Notes under the pieces: generated by a model
The model's input: only the letters and a program-made list of their open reading frames with translations
Databases searched by the model: none
What the model was told of the DNA's origin: nothing
Translations under genes and position numbers: made by a program
Source of the DNA: Aminobacter sp. AP02
GTDB taxonomy: Bacteria > Pseudomonadota > Alphaproteobacteria > Rhizobiales > Rhizobiaceae
Length of the DNA: 64,000 nt
Direction of reading: 5' to 3'
Assembly: GCF_003148805.1 (NCBI RefSeq)
Contig: NZ_QGGX01000007.1
Location: 124,001-188,000 of the forward strand
In this document: in pieces, positions 23,027 through 32,402 of the stretch
Layout: every line of letters starts with the position of its first letter
Numbering within the stretch: position 1 is the stretch's first letter

Positions 23027-25288
23027 ATGTCCAACCGGAACGCCATTGGCATGGGGGCCGGACACACAGGTATGGCGAACCGAAGAGACAGACGCATCGA
23101 GCCAAGCTTCGATGGACCGCGCCATGACGCGGAAGACGAGGTCTTTTCGGTGCGCGAGGAGGATCGCGTCGTGCCTAGCCGCAAGGCCCCTGCAAAACGC
23201 AAATCCTCCAAGGCGAGGTCGACGCCCCGAGGCCGGGCCAGAAAACCGCGGCGCGGCATGTTCGGCATTGTCGGCCGGCTGGTCTACTGGTGCTTCGTGC
23301 TTGCCATCTGGGGCGGTATCGCTGCCGCCGGCATCGTCGTCTACTACGGCGCCAAGATGCCGAGTGCCACGACTTGGGCGATTCCCGACCGCTCGCCCAA
23401 CATCAAGATCGTCGGAGTCGACGGCAAGCTGATTGCCAATCGTGGCATGACCGGCGGCGAGGCCGTCGGCCTGCACGAGATGTCGCCCTACATTCCGCAA
23501 GCCGTGATCGCGATCGAGGACAAGCGCTTCTATTCGCATTTCGGCTTCGACCCGATCGGCCTGGCGCGCGCCGTTTCCACCAGGTTCCTGCATGGGCGTT
23601 TCACCCAGGGTGGCTCGACGCTGACCCAGCAGCTCGCCAAGAACCTGTTCCTGAAGCCCGACCGCACGTTGGAGCGCAAGGTCCAGGAAGTGCTCCTGGC
23701 GATGTGGCTGGAGCAGAAGCACACCAAGGACCAGATCCTTGAAATGTATCTCAACCGGGTGTTTTTCGGCTCCGGTTCGTACGGTGTGGAAGCGGCCTCG
23801 CGGCGCTATTTCGGCAAGTCCGCGCGGGATGTGACGCTCGCCGAGGCGGCTTTGCTGGCCGGCCTGCTCAAGGCGCCGTCAAGGTTATCGCCGGCACGCG
23901 ACCCAAAGGCAGCCGGCGACCGCGCGCAGCTCGTGCTGGCCGCGATGCGCGACCAGGACATGATCGGCCAAAAGGAGCTGACCACGGCCATGAGCGCGCC
24001 GGCTACGCGCGCCGCATCGTTCTGGACCGGTTCGGAAAATTATGTCGCAGACAGGGTGATGGCGGAACTGCCCGACCTGATCGGCGAGGTGCGTTCGGAC
24101 ATCATCGTCGATACCACTGTTGACCTGACCCTGCAGGAGCTGGCCGAAAAGTCGATCCGCCGCCTGATCGACGAGAACGGCAAGAAGCTCAATGTCAGCC
24201 AGGGCGCGCTGGTGTCGATCGACAATTCGGGCGCCGTGCGTGCCATGGTCGGCGGCTATGATTACTCAACCAGCCAGTTCGACCGCGCGTCCGAAGCGCG
24301 GCGCCAGCCTGGATCGGCCTTCAAGCCATTCGTCTACATGGCAGCCGTCGAACAGGGCCGTACGCCCGACAGCGTCCGCAACGATGCGCCGATCAAGATC
24401 GGCAAGTGGACCCCTGAAAACTACCAAGGCAAGTATTTTGGCCGCGTGACGCTGAAGACCGCACTCGCCAAGTCGCTCAACTCGGTGGCGGCCCAGCTTG
24501 CCATGGAAGTCGGGCCCAACGCGGTTGTCGAAGCGGCGCACCGTATGGGCATCGAATCCGAACTGCAGCCCAACGTCTCGATCTCGCTTGGCACGTCCGA
24601 GGTGACGCCGCTCGAGCTGACCGCAGCCTACGTGCCTTTCGCCAATGGCGGTTATCGCCCCGAGGTGCACATCATCCGCCGGGTCACCACGACCGACGGC
24701 AAGGTGCTGTACGAAAACACGTCCGGCGGCGGCCCTCGTGTCATCAGCCCGGAGGTTGTCGGCATGATGAACGCCATGATGACCGGCGCGGTGGAAGAGG
24801 GCACGGCCAGGAAGGCAGCCTTCGCATGGCCGGCTGCCGGCAAGACAGGCACCAGCCAGAACTCGCGTGATGCCTGGTTTGTCGGTTACACCGCGAACCT
24901 GACAACGGGCGTATGGTTCGGCAATGACGACGGCAAGCCGATGAAGAAAGTTACCGGCGGCGCGCTGCCGGCCCTTGCCTGGCATGAATTCATGGTCGCC
25001 GCCCACGAAGGCGTACCGGTGGCGGCATTGCCGGGCTCGTGGACGCCGAGGCCCGAGACACCTGAAGTCGCGGTCGAAAGCCAGCCGCTCGACGACAACA
25101 GTTTTCCGGCAGCGCCGCAGCCAATTCAGCGACAACAGCAACCTCGACCGGTCGAGCAGGTCGGTGATGCCGGGACGCAGGAGCAATCCTCGACGGCCTC
25201 CATCCGCCGCCCGGTGCCTCCAGGCGATGTCGGCGGCCCGACCCAGCGTCGCGAGACGTCCATCCTCGACGTTCTCTTGGGGAATTAG
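23027..25288 (+). CDS. Class A penicillin-binding protein (PBP1A type)
   Basis: This bifunctional peptidoglycan synthase of up to 753 residues has a cytoplasmic basic tail, one membrane anchor (VYWCFVLAIWGGIAAAGIVVYY), a glycosyltransferase-51 domain with EDKRFYSHFGFDP and GGSTLTQQLAKNLFL, and a transpeptidase domain with SAFK near residue 429, SLNS near 482 and KTGTSQ near 606. The tail after the transpeptidase is Pro/Gln-rich. The start is ambiguous: ATG 23027 gives the longest form, while ATG 23072 (MANRRD) follows ACAGG and is equally plausible. Confidence 0.94.
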   Translation: MSNRNAIGMGAGHTGMANRRDRRIEPSFDGPRHDAEDEVFSVREEDRVVPSRKAPAKRKSSKARSTPRGRARKPRRGMFGIVGRLVYWCFVLAIWGGIAAAGIVVYYGAKMPSATTWAIPDRSPNIKIVGVDGKLIANRGMTGGEAVGLHEMSPYIPQAVIAIEDKRFYSHFGFDPIGLARAVSTRFLHGRFTQGGSTLTQQLAKNLFLKPDRTLERKVQEVLLAMWLEQKHTKDQILEMYLNRVFFGSGSYGVEAASRRYFGKSARDVTLAEAALLAGLLKAPSRLSPARDPKAAGDRAQLVLAAMRDQDMIGQKELTTAMSAPATRAASFWTGSENYVADRVMAELPDLIGEVRSDIIVDTTVDLTLQELAEKSIRRLIDENGKKLNVSQGALVSIDNSGAVRAMVGGYDYSTSQFDRASEARRQPGSAFKPFVYMAAVEQGRTPDSVRNDAPIKIGKWTPENYQGKYFGRVTLKTALAKSLNSVAAQLAMEVGPNAVVEAAHRMGIESELQPNVSISLGTSEVTPLELTAAYVPFANGGYRPEVHIIRRVTTTDGKVLYENTSGGGPRVISPEVVGMMNAMMTGAVEEGTARKAAFAWPAAGKTGTSQNSRDAWFVGYTANLTTGVWFGNDDGKPMKKVTGGALPALAWHEFMVAAHEGVPVAALPGSWTPRPETPEVAVESQPLDDNSFPAAPQPIQRQQQPRPVEQVGDAGTQEQSSTASIRRPVPPGDVGGPTQRRETSILDVLLGN

Positions 25289-25353
25289 TCCTCCGCTTGC
25301 GAAGATGCATTGGCGCGGCCGAACTCAAGTCGCGCGCCTCACACGGTGCCTGA

Positions 25354-27153
25354 TCAGGCAACTGCCGGTGATTGCTCGGGATCGCCTCTTGGCGGCGTGG
25401 TCTTGGCCGCCAGCACCTGCTCGACGATGCCGCGCGCGATCTCACGCTCGCCCATGATCACCTTGTCGGCGCCGAGCCCGGTGAGATGGTCGACCTCGGC
25501 GTCGGAATGGGCGCGCGCCACGATCAGCATCTCGGGATTGGCGGCCTTGGCCTTGAGGATGATCTGGCCGGCCTCGAAGGCATTGGGGATAGCCAGGATC
25601 AGCCGTTTTGCGCCGGCGGCATTGGCCGAGGCGAACACCTCGCCCTTGACCGCATTGCCCGACACCGTCTCGATGCCGTCTGCCTTGAGCTTGGCGACAG
25701 TCTTGTGGGCATCCTCGATAACCAGGAAGGGCAGGCCGGCCTCCCTCAGGGATTGGCCGACGAGCGAGCCGACGCGGCCATAGCCGATGAGGATGGTGTG
25801 GTCGGTCAGCTTGGTCGGAGGCGGCGCATCCTCGTCGTCCGCCACTGGCACGACGGTCGTGGTCGCGACCTCGCCAGGTTCGGTCGCCGGGCCGATCGGC
25901 ACCGCTTCGACGGCCTCGGCAATGCCGGCGCGCTTTTCGAGCCAGGGCTTCAGGCGCGCCGCACCGGCAAAGGCCAGCGGGTTGAGCACGATAGACAGGA
26001 TCGCACCGGCCAGGATCAGGTCGCGTCCTTGTTCGGGCAGCAGGTCGAGGCTGACACCCAAACTGGCGAGCATGAACGAAAACTCGCCGATCTGGGCAAG
26101 GCTGGCGGAAATGACGAGCGCCGTTGCAACAGGATATCCGAAGGCGACGACGATCAGGAAGGCGGCGACCGACTTGCCGATGACGATGATGAACAGCGTT
26201 GCAAGGATCGGCCAGGTGTTGCTGAGCAGGCTCGTCGGGTCGAACAGCATGCCGACCGAAACGAAAAACAGCACCGAAAACGCGTCCCGCAAAGGCAGGG
26301 TCTCTTCGGCCGCCTGATGGCTGAGCTCGGATTCGCTCATCACCATGCCGGCGAAGAAGGCGCCGAGCGCAAGCGACACGCCGAACAGTTTCGCGGCTCC
26401 GAAGGCGACGCCGAGCGCGATCGCCAGCACCGCGAGGCGGAACAGTTCGCGCGAGCCGGTATGGGCGACGTAGTGCAGCAGCCAGGGAATGACGCGACGG
26501 CCGACGACCATCATCAGCACGACGAAGGCGGCGACCTTGGCAAGCGTGATGCCGAGCACGCCCCAGACGCCGAAATCGAAGCGAAGGGCGAGGATGTTGG
26601 GCGCCTGTGCCGCCTGCTGCTCGCCACCGAGCACGCCGGCGAGCGCGGGCAGCAGCACCAGCGCCAGCACCATCGCCAGATCCTCGACGATGAGCCAGCC
26701 CACGGCGATGCGTCCGCGTTCGGTTTCGATCATGCGGCGCTCCTGCAGGGCGCGCAAAAGCACGACCGTCGAGGCGACCGACAGCGCCAAACCAAACACC
26801 AGGCCGGCACCGATCGACCAGCCGAGCAGCCAGGCAAGCGCTGCGCCAAGCGCGGTCGCGAAGGCGATCTGCACGATCGCGCCGGGCACCGCGATTGCGC
26901 GCACCGACAACAGGTCCTTCAGCGAGAAATGCAGGCCGACGCCGAACATCAGCAGGATGACGCCGATTTCGGCGAGCTCCAGCGCCAGTTTCTGGTCGGC
27001 GACGAAGCCGGGCGTATTCGGCCCGACCAGCATGCCGGCGATCAGATAGCCGACAAGCGGGGGAACCCTGAATCGATTGGCGAGAGCGCCGAAAATGAAT
27101 GCCAGCCCCAGACCGGCGACGATGGTAGCGATGAGGGGCGTGTCATGCGGCAT
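25354..27153 (-). CDS. CPA2-family cation:proton antiporter with RCK domain (KefB/YbaL type)
   Basis: This 599-residue protein has an N-terminal half of about 12 membrane helices (GYLIAGMLVGPNTPGFV; FGVGLHFSLKDLL) typical of monovalent cation:proton antiporters. A C-terminal TrkA-N/RCK nucleotide-binding domain starts at DHTILIGYGRVGSLVGQSL. It probably exports K+ or another cation in exchange for protons at the inner membrane. ATG 27153 fits the family start MPHDTPLIATIVAGLG; more upstream in-frame codons are doubtful. E. coli YbaL is the closest pattern I recognise. Confidence 0.9.
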   Translation of the reverse strand: MPHDTPLIATIVAGLGLAFIFGALANRFRVPPLVGYLIAGMLVGPNTPGFVADQKLALELAEIGVILLMFGVGLHFSLKDLLSVRAIAVPGAIVQIAFATALGAALAWLLGWSIGAGLVFGLALSVASTVVLLRALQERRMIETERGRIAVGWLIVEDLAMVLALVLLPALAGVLGGEQQAAQAPNILALRFDFGVWGVLGITLAKVAAFVVLMMVVGRRVIPWLLHYVAHTGSRELFRLAVLAIALGVAFGAAKLFGVSLALGAFFAGMVMSESELSHQAAEETLPLRDAFSVLFFVSVGMLFDPTSLLSNTWPILATLFIIVIGKSVAAFLIVVAFGYPVATALVISASLAQIGEFSFMLASLGVSLDLLPEQGRDLILAGAILSIVLNPLAFAGAARLKPWLEKRAGIAEAVEAVPIGPATEPGEVATTTVVPVADDEDAPPPTKLTDHTILIGYGRVGSLVGQSLREAGLPFLVIEDAHKTVAKLKADGIETVSGNAVKGEVFASANAAGAKRLILAIPNAFEAGQIILKAKAANPEMLIVARAHSDAEVDHLTGLGADKVIMGEREIARGIVEQVLAAKTTPPRGDPEQSPAVA

Positions 27154-27283
27154 TGTCCCGGCGGCACCTTTCGGAAATTTGACGATTTGTTGGGGTGCGG
27201 CGGTGAAATCCGCTGCGTTTCCAATATGGTGGGCGCAAGCGCGCATGCGCAACCCTGAGCGGCCAAGAAACTTGGCATATGGC

Positions 27284-27312
27284 AAAAAAAATGCCGGCAA
27301 TCGCTGCCGGCA
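27284..27312 (-). terminator. Intrinsic terminator of the host-attachment gene
   Basis: Read on the minus strand, TGCCGGCA, a 5-nt loop and TGCCGGCA are followed by eight Ts. It lies 36 bp after the stop of the minus-strand gene at 27348. Confidence 0.9.
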
Positions 27313-27347
27313 CACATCACGAGGTTGCTTGGAACTACTGTAGCGGG

Positions 27348-27797
27348 TCAGGCCGCCATCAGGATCGTCTCGATGTCGGCGACGCTGTGATTGGTCAGTG
27401 TCTTGGGAAGTTCAGCCAAAACGCGCTGGTCGACTTCCTTGTGCAGCTTCTTGCGCAGTTCGCCGAGCACCACAGGTGGAGCGACCAGCACGATCTCGCG
27501 AAAATCGCCAGCGTGGGCAAATTTGTAGAGCCGTGCAGCGATCTCGTCGGCGAAACGCTCCTTGGCGACCCTGTGCCAGTCGGTGTCGTCGACAGCACTG
27601 CGATGGGCCGAGGGACCGTCGCTGTAGCGGCCGGGGCGATCGCTGCCTTGCTCGCGTGTCGGCGGGTTTTCCTGTTCCATTTCGCGCACGATTTCGAGGT
27701 TCGGGTACTTCGTGTCGCCTTGGTTTCGCAAAAACAGCGCCTTTTCGCCATCCGCCACCAGCACCCAGATCCCGTGCTTCAGATTGATGTGCGTCAT
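27348..27797 (-). CDS. Host attachment family protein
   Basis: This 149-residue soluble protein is of the family described as required for attachment to host cells in Agrobacterium (PF10116/baeRF-like fold). The pattern HGIWVLVADGEKALFLRNQG and the C-terminal EIVLVAPPVVLGELRKKL are recognisable. The fold resembles translation release-factor domains, so the attachment role may be indirect. A strong terminator follows, and a 19-bp perfect dyad lies about 100 bp upstream of the start. Confidence 0.82.
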   Translation of the reverse strand: MTHINLKHGIWVLVADGEKALFLRNQGDTKYPNLEIVREMEQENPPTREQGSDRPGRYSDGPSAHRSAVDDTDWHRVAKERFADEIAARLYKFAHAGDFREIVLVAPPVVLGELRKKLHKEVDQRVLAELPKTLTNHSVADIETILMAA

Positions 27798-28214
27798 GTC
27801 GTGCTCCTTTTTCTGGCGAGGCGTTGTGCCCCGCTTGGGGAACGCGAGGTGCCCGCGGATGTTCCGAAAAGTTTGGCGGCAAGGTTGCCTGGCTTAATTC
27901 TACTAAGTTAGTAGAAATTAGCAAAAACGAGCCGAACATGCTTCATGTGCGCGCCTGGCCGATGGCCTGGTCGGCTGTGCTGCACGCTTGGCAATTCCTT
28001 GCGATGCAAGGGTTGTAGGCCCTGATCCTGGCGCTGAGGCTCATGAGACGTCGCCGAGCGGAAATGGCCGTTCCGGCCACGGCGCGGAATAATATTCTAT
28101 TGCCTCAATGGCGCGGGCAAAAGCGATTGCCTCCCATGCCGGGGCGCGCGAGTGCGTTTCTTCTGTGCCGCGGCAAGGGCAGCTAAAAATGGCGGGTATC
28201 CCGGAACCCCTGAC
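27798..28214. other. Regulatory region between host-attachment gene and cysG
   Basis: This 417-bp region between divergent genes contains the palindrome at 27898-27916. It also has an AT-rich patch GGAATAATATTCTATTGCC around 28086-28104 that could hold the cysG promoter. No gene is seen. A longer cysG frame from 28152 exists but lacks a ribosome site. Confidence 0.5.
27898..27916. promoter_or_regulatory. Perfect 19-bp dyad, probable operator
   Basis: TTCTACTAA and TTAGTAGAA flank a single G. It lies 101 bp upstream of the host-attachment gene and 299 bp upstream of cysG. The regulator is unknown; the shape suits a dimeric regulator of the Rrf2 or MarR type. Confidence 0.65.
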
Positions 28215-29666
28215 ATGACGCAAGCCGCCGCCAAGCTGAATGCCTTTCCGATCTTCCTGAAGGTCGAAGGCCGAGTCGTGGCCATCGTTGGCGGTGGCGA
28301 CGAGGCGCTGGCAAAGGCCCGCCTGCTCAGCCAGTCCAGCGCGGAAATCCGCATTATCGCCGAGCATGTCGAGCCTCAGCTGCGCGACTGGATCGCTGCC
28401 AACGGCGCAACCCGCATCCACGCGACTTATGAGTCAGCGCTGGTCGAGGGCGCGGTGCTGGTGTTCGCGGCCACCGGTAACGAGTTGCTCGACCGTCGCA
28501 TCTCCCAAGACGCCCGCCGCCTCGGAATCGCCGTCAATGCCGTCGACCGCCCCGAACTCTGCGATTTCTTCACGCCCGCACTCGTCAACCGTGCGCCGGT
28601 GGCCGTAGCCATCGGCACCGAAGGGGCGGGGCCAGTGCTTGCCCAGATGATCCGCGCCCGTGTCGACCGCATGCTGTCGCCTCAGCTGGGCGCGCTGGCA
28701 ACGCTGGGCGCGAGCTTCCGTGACGCGGTCGAGCGCTTGCTGCCCAAGGGCAATGTGCGTCGCGGTTTCTGGCGCGAATTCTTTGAAGGCGCCCCCGCCC
28801 ACGCCCTCGACAACGGCCAGCTTGCCGACGCGCATGACGCCGCAACCGAGCTGTTGCTGCAAAATGGCTCGACCAAGGGCCATGTTGCGCTCGTCGGCGC
28901 AGGCCCCGGCGCCGAGGATCTTCTGACCCTGCGCGCCCATCGCCTTTTGATGGAAGCCGATGTCATCGTGCATGACGCGCTGGTGCCGGAGGCGGTGATC
29001 TCAATGGGCCGCCGCGACGCCGAGCGGCTGCCGGTCGGCAAGCGCAAGGGTTGCCATTCCAAGACGCAAAGCGAGATCAACGATCTGCTCGTCGAACTGG
29101 CACAGGCCGGCAAGCGCGTGGTGCGCCTCAAGTCGGGCGATCCCCTGGTCTTCGGCCGCGCCGGCGAGGAGATGCAAGCGATGCGCGATGCCGGCGTCTC
29201 CTACGAGGTCGTGCCGGGCGTAACCTCCGCCTTTGCCGCCGCCGCGGATTTCGAGCTGCCGCTGACGTTGCGCGGCGTGACCTCGTCGATGGTCTTTACC
29301 ACCGGCCATGATCTCAAGGGCGGCTCGCTGCCCGACTGGGCCAAGCTCGCGATCTCAGGTGCTACCGTCGCCGTCTACATGGGCCGCTCCGTCGCCGCCG
29401 ACGTTGCTGGCCGTCTCATCGCTGCGGGGCTTTCGCCCGATACGGCGGTGGCCGTCGTCGAGAATGCCAGCCTGAAAAACCGCCGCCGCTTCCACGGCAC
29501 GCTCGCCGACCTTCCTTCGCTCGAAGGCCGCGGCGACCTCACAGGTCCAGTCATGACCATCATCGGCGACGCGGTTGCGGGTGCGAATTTCGAACTCTCC
29601 GAGCCGCTCGCGGCACACAGGCACGAACAGGCCGCATTCGCGGCGCTCGAAGGAAGCAGGGCATGA
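28215..29666 (+). CDS. cysG: Siroheme synthase (trifunctional)
   Basis: This 483-residue fusion makes siroheme from uroporphyrinogen III. The N-terminal NAD-dependent precorrin-2 dehydrogenase/ferrochelatase half shows FLKVEGRVVAIVGGGDEALAKA. The C-terminal SAM uroporphyrinogen methyltransferase starts near residue 220 with VALVGAGPGAEDLLTLRA and contains RLKSGDPLVFGRAGEE. The start ATG 28215 follows CCGGAACCCCTGAC, so the ribosome site is weak. It overlaps the DUF2849 gene by 4 bp. It supplies the cofactor of the sulfite reductase encoded next. Confidence 0.95.
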   Translation: MTQAAAKLNAFPIFLKVEGRVVAIVGGGDEALAKARLLSQSSAEIRIIAEHVEPQLRDWIAANGATRIHATYESALVEGAVLVFAATGNELLDRRISQDARRLGIAVNAVDRPELCDFFTPALVNRAPVAVAIGTEGAGPVLAQMIRARVDRMLSPQLGALATLGASFRDAVERLLPKGNVRRGFWREFFEGAPAHALDNGQLADAHDAATELLLQNGSTKGHVALVGAGPGAEDLLTLRAHRLLMEADVIVHDALVPEAVISMGRRDAERLPVGKRKGCHSKTQSEINDLLVELAQAGKRVVRLKSGDPLVFGRAGEEMQAMRDAGVSYEVVPGVTSAFAAAADFELPLTLRGVTSSMVFTTGHDLKGGSLPDWAKLAISGATVAVYMGRSVAADVAGRLIAAGLSPDTAVAVVENASLKNRRRFHGTLADLPSLEGRGDLTGPVMTIIGDAVAGANFELSEPLAAHRHEQAAFAALEGSRA

Positions 29667-29968
29667 AGATCCTTACCGCCAACCGCCTGACCGATGGCGA
29701 GGCCGTGTGGTTTTCAACCGACGGCAACTGGGCCGAGACGATCGATGTCGCTGCGACCGTCTACGACAAGGCTGGCGAAGCGCGCCTCGAGGCGATCGGC
29801 AAGGCTGCCTACGACAACAACGAGGTGGTCGACGTCAATTTGATCGACGTCAGCGTCGTCGATGGCGCGATCCACCCGCTCAGGCTGCGCGAAGTGATCC
29901 GCGCGGCCGGCCCCACCAACCGCCTCGACCTTGGCAAGCAGGCCCGGCCCGCAGCCGGCGCCGCCTGA
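29663..29968 (+). CDS. DUF2849 protein of the sulfur assimilation operon
   Basis: This 101-residue soluble protein belongs to DUF2849, a family found mostly between cysG and cysI in alphaproteobacteria. It opens MKILTANRLTDGEAVWFS and has a conserved IHPLRLREVIRAAGPTNR. The start overlaps the cysG stop by ATGA. Its biochemical role is not established. Strict operon placement suggests an accessory role in sulfite reduction or cofactor insertion. Confidence 0.85.
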   Translation: MKILTANRLTDGEAVWFSTDGNWAETIDVAATVYDKAGEARLEAIGKAAYDNNEVVDVNLIDVSVVDGAIHPLRLREVIRAAGPTNRLDLGKQARPAAGAA

Positions 29969-29988
29969 AGATAGACCGGAAGACGACC

Positions 29989-31659
29989 ATGTACCGTTAC
30001 GACGAATTCGATCATGACTTCGTGAAGGCCCGCGTCGCCGAGTTCAGCGATCAGGTCGAGCGCCGCCTTGCCGGCGAGATCACCGAGGACCAGTTCAGGC
30101 CGCTGCGTCTGATGAACGGCGTCTATCTCCAACTGCACGCCTACATGCTGCGCATCGCCGTGCCCTATGGCACGATGAACTCCAAGCAGATGCGCATGCT
30201 CAGCCACATCGCGCGCAAATACGACAAGGGCTACGGCCATTTCACCACGCGCCAGAACATCCAGTTCAACTGGCCGGCCCTGTCGGACATTCCGGCGATC
30301 CTGGCCGATCTCGCCAGCGTCGAGATGCACGCCATCCAGACCTCCGGCAACTGCATCCGCAACGTCACCGCCGATCACTTTGCCGGTGCGGCCGCCGACG
30401 AGGCCGCCGACCCGCGTCCCTACGCCGAGATCCTGCGCCAGTGGTCTTCGGTGCATCCCGAATTCTCGTACCTGCCGCGCAAGTTCAAGATCGCGGTAAC
30501 TGGCGCCGAGCGCGATCGCGCGGCGATCCAGACGCACGATATCGGCCTGCATCTGAAGAAAAACGAAACGGGCGAGCTCGGTTTCGCCGTCTATATCGGC
30601 GGCGGCCAGGGCCGCACGCCGATGGTTGCCAAGAAGATCCGCGACTTCCTGCCCGAAGAACACCTGCTGTCCTACACCACCGCGATCCTGCGCGTATACA
30701 ACCTCTATGGACGCCGCGACAACAAGTACAAGGCGCGCATCAAGATACTGGTCCACGAGACCGGCGTCGACGAGATCGTGCGACAGGTCGAGGCTGAATG
30801 GCAGGCGCTCAAGGACGGCGAACTGAAGCTGCCGGAAGCGGACGTTGCGGCGATCCAGTCCTATTTCGCGCCGCCGGCGCTGAAGCCACGGCCGGAGGGC
30901 GACGAGGTGATCAAGCTCGCACGGCTCGATTCCAGGAGCTTCGGCGAATGGCTCGACCAGAACGTGTTCACCCACTGCAATCCCGACTACGCTGCCGTGA
31001 CGATTTCGCTCAAAGGCATCGGCGAGGTGCCGGGCGACGCCACCGACAGCCAGATGGAGGCAGTGGCCGACATCGCCGAGCAATACGGTTTCGACGAAAT
31101 TCGCGTCAGCCACGAGCAGAACCTGATCCTGCCGCATGTCGCGCGCGCCGACCTCAAGGCGGTCTACGACGCGCTGGTGGCGATCGAGCTTGCCACCGCG
31201 AATTCGAACCTGATCAGCGACATCATCGCTTGCCCGGGCCTCGACTACTGCGCTTTGGCCAACGCCCGTTCCATCCCGGTGGCGCAGGAAATCTCCAGGC
31301 GTTTCGCTTCGCTGGAGCGTCAGCGCGACATCGGCGAGCTGAAGCTCAAGATCTCGGGCTGCATCAATGCCTGCGGCCACCACCATGTCGGCCACATCGG
31401 CATACTGGGGGTTGAGAAGAAGGGCGCGGAGCTTTACCAGGTGACGCTTGGCGGTTCGGCCGACGAGCACACGTCGGTCGGCGAGATCATCGGCCGCGGC
31501 TTCGGCCCGGAGGAGATCACCGACGCCATCGAAACCATCGTCGAGACCTATCTTCAGATCAGGCTCGACCGTTCGGAAAAATTCCTCGACGCTTACCGCC
31601 GCGTAGGCCCAGCGCCGTTCAAGGAGGCGCTCTATGCTAGCGAAGCCAAGGCAGCCTGA
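29989..31659 (+). CDS. cysI: Nitrite/sulfite reductase hemoprotein
   Basis: This siroheme-[4Fe-4S] enzyme of 556 residues reduces sulfite to sulfide. The cluster ligands are Cys415 and Cys421 in CPGLDYC, and Cys458 and Cys462 in CINAC, followed by the siroheme-side GHHHVGHIG. Two ferredoxin-like/siroheme repeats are visible. ATG 29989 has GGAAGA seven bases upstream; the frame remains open across the preceding gene, but that is not coding. No cysJ flavoprotein is nearby, so the electron donor is probably ferredoxin or is encoded elsewhere. Confidence 0.94.
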   Translation: MYRYDEFDHDFVKARVAEFSDQVERRLAGEITEDQFRPLRLMNGVYLQLHAYMLRIAVPYGTMNSKQMRMLSHIARKYDKGYGHFTTRQNIQFNWPALSDIPAILADLASVEMHAIQTSGNCIRNVTADHFAGAAADEAADPRPYAEILRQWSSVHPEFSYLPRKFKIAVTGAERDRAAIQTHDIGLHLKKNETGELGFAVYIGGGQGRTPMVAKKIRDFLPEEHLLSYTTAILRVYNLYGRRDNKYKARIKILVHETGVDEIVRQVEAEWQALKDGELKLPEADVAAIQSYFAPPALKPRPEGDEVIKLARLDSRSFGEWLDQNVFTHCNPDYAAVTISLKGIGEVPGDATDSQMEAVADIAEQYGFDEIRVSHEQNLILPHVARADLKAVYDALVAIELATANSNLISDIIACPGLDYCALANARSIPVAQEISRRFASLERQRDIGELKLKISGCINACGHHHVGHIGILGVEKKGAELYQVTLGGSADEHTSVGEIIGRGFGPEEITDAIETIVETYLQIRLDRSEKFLDAYRRVGPAPFKEALYASEAKAA

Positions 31660-32392
31660 CGGCGACACCGAGGCGCAGGTTCTGGCTGAGGCCGCATCGC
31701 TCGACGCGCTTTACGGGCATCTGACGCCCGTGGAGATCATCGAGCGCGCCGCAATCGAGCGCTTTGCAGGCGAAATCGCCGCCGTTTCCTCCTTCGGGGC
31801 GGATTCGGCGGTCTTGCTGCACATGATCTCTGAAGTCGACCGCAAGCTGCCGGTGATCTTCCTCGATACCGGCAAGCATTTCGGCGAAACACTCGACTAT
31901 CGCGACGCACTCGCCGCCGATTTCGGCCTGACCGATATCCGCATCATCACGCCTGACGAGGCGGCATTGGCGCGCGTCGATCCGACTGGCGAGTTGCACA
32001 AGACAAGTACGGACGCCTGCTGCGACGTGCGCAAGGTCGAGCCCATGGCACGCGGCGTCGAGCCGTTCCGCGCCTGGTTCACCGGCCGCAAGCGGTTTCA
32101 GGCGGCGACACGTGCCGCTCTGCCGGTGTTCGAGCAGGTCGGTCCGCGCTTTCGCATCAATCCGCTCGCCCGTTGGACGACCGCCGACCTCGCCGAATAC
32201 ATGCGCAAGCACGCGTTGCGCGAAAACCCGCTGGTCGCTTATGGTTACCTGTCGATCGGCTGCTTTCCGTGCACGCAGGTCGTCAAGCCGGGCGAGGATG
32301 CCCGCAGCGGACGTTGGGCCGGGCAGGGCAAGACCGAATGCGGCATCCACCTTTCCGGCCTCGAACAGTCGCTGACCGACGCATCCCTCTAG
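31634..32392 (+). CDS. cysH: Adenylylsulfate (APS) reductase
   Basis: This thioredoxin-dependent enzyme of 252 residues reduces APS to sulfite. Unlike PAPS reductases it has the iron-sulfur ligands Cys129-Cys130 (DACCDVRK) and Cys210/Cys213 (CFPC), plus the catalytic Cys236 (ECGIH). The phosphate loop is SSFGADSAVLL. It overlaps cysI by 26 bp and has AAGGAGG before the ATG. APS specificity is inferred from the CC/CxxC pattern. Confidence 0.93.
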   Translation: MLAKPRQPDGDTEAQVLAEAASLDALYGHLTPVEIIERAAIERFAGEIAAVSSFGADSAVLLHMISEVDRKLPVIFLDTGKHFGETLDYRDALAADFGLTDIRIITPDEAALARVDPTGELHKTSTDACCDVRKVEPMARGVEPFRAWFTGRKRFQAATRAALPVFEQVGPRFRINPLARWTTADLAEYMRKHALRENPLVAYGYLSIGCFPCTQVVKPGEDARSGRWAGQGKTECGIHLSGLEQSLTDASL

Positions 32393-32402
32393 GAATTTCT
32401 AC

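Noticed and set aside
25372-27258. 628-codon open frame on the plus strand opposite the antiporter gene
   Set aside because: It has shadow composition (Asp, Gln, Arg, His), while the minus strand has a complete CPA2 antiporter with an RCK domain.
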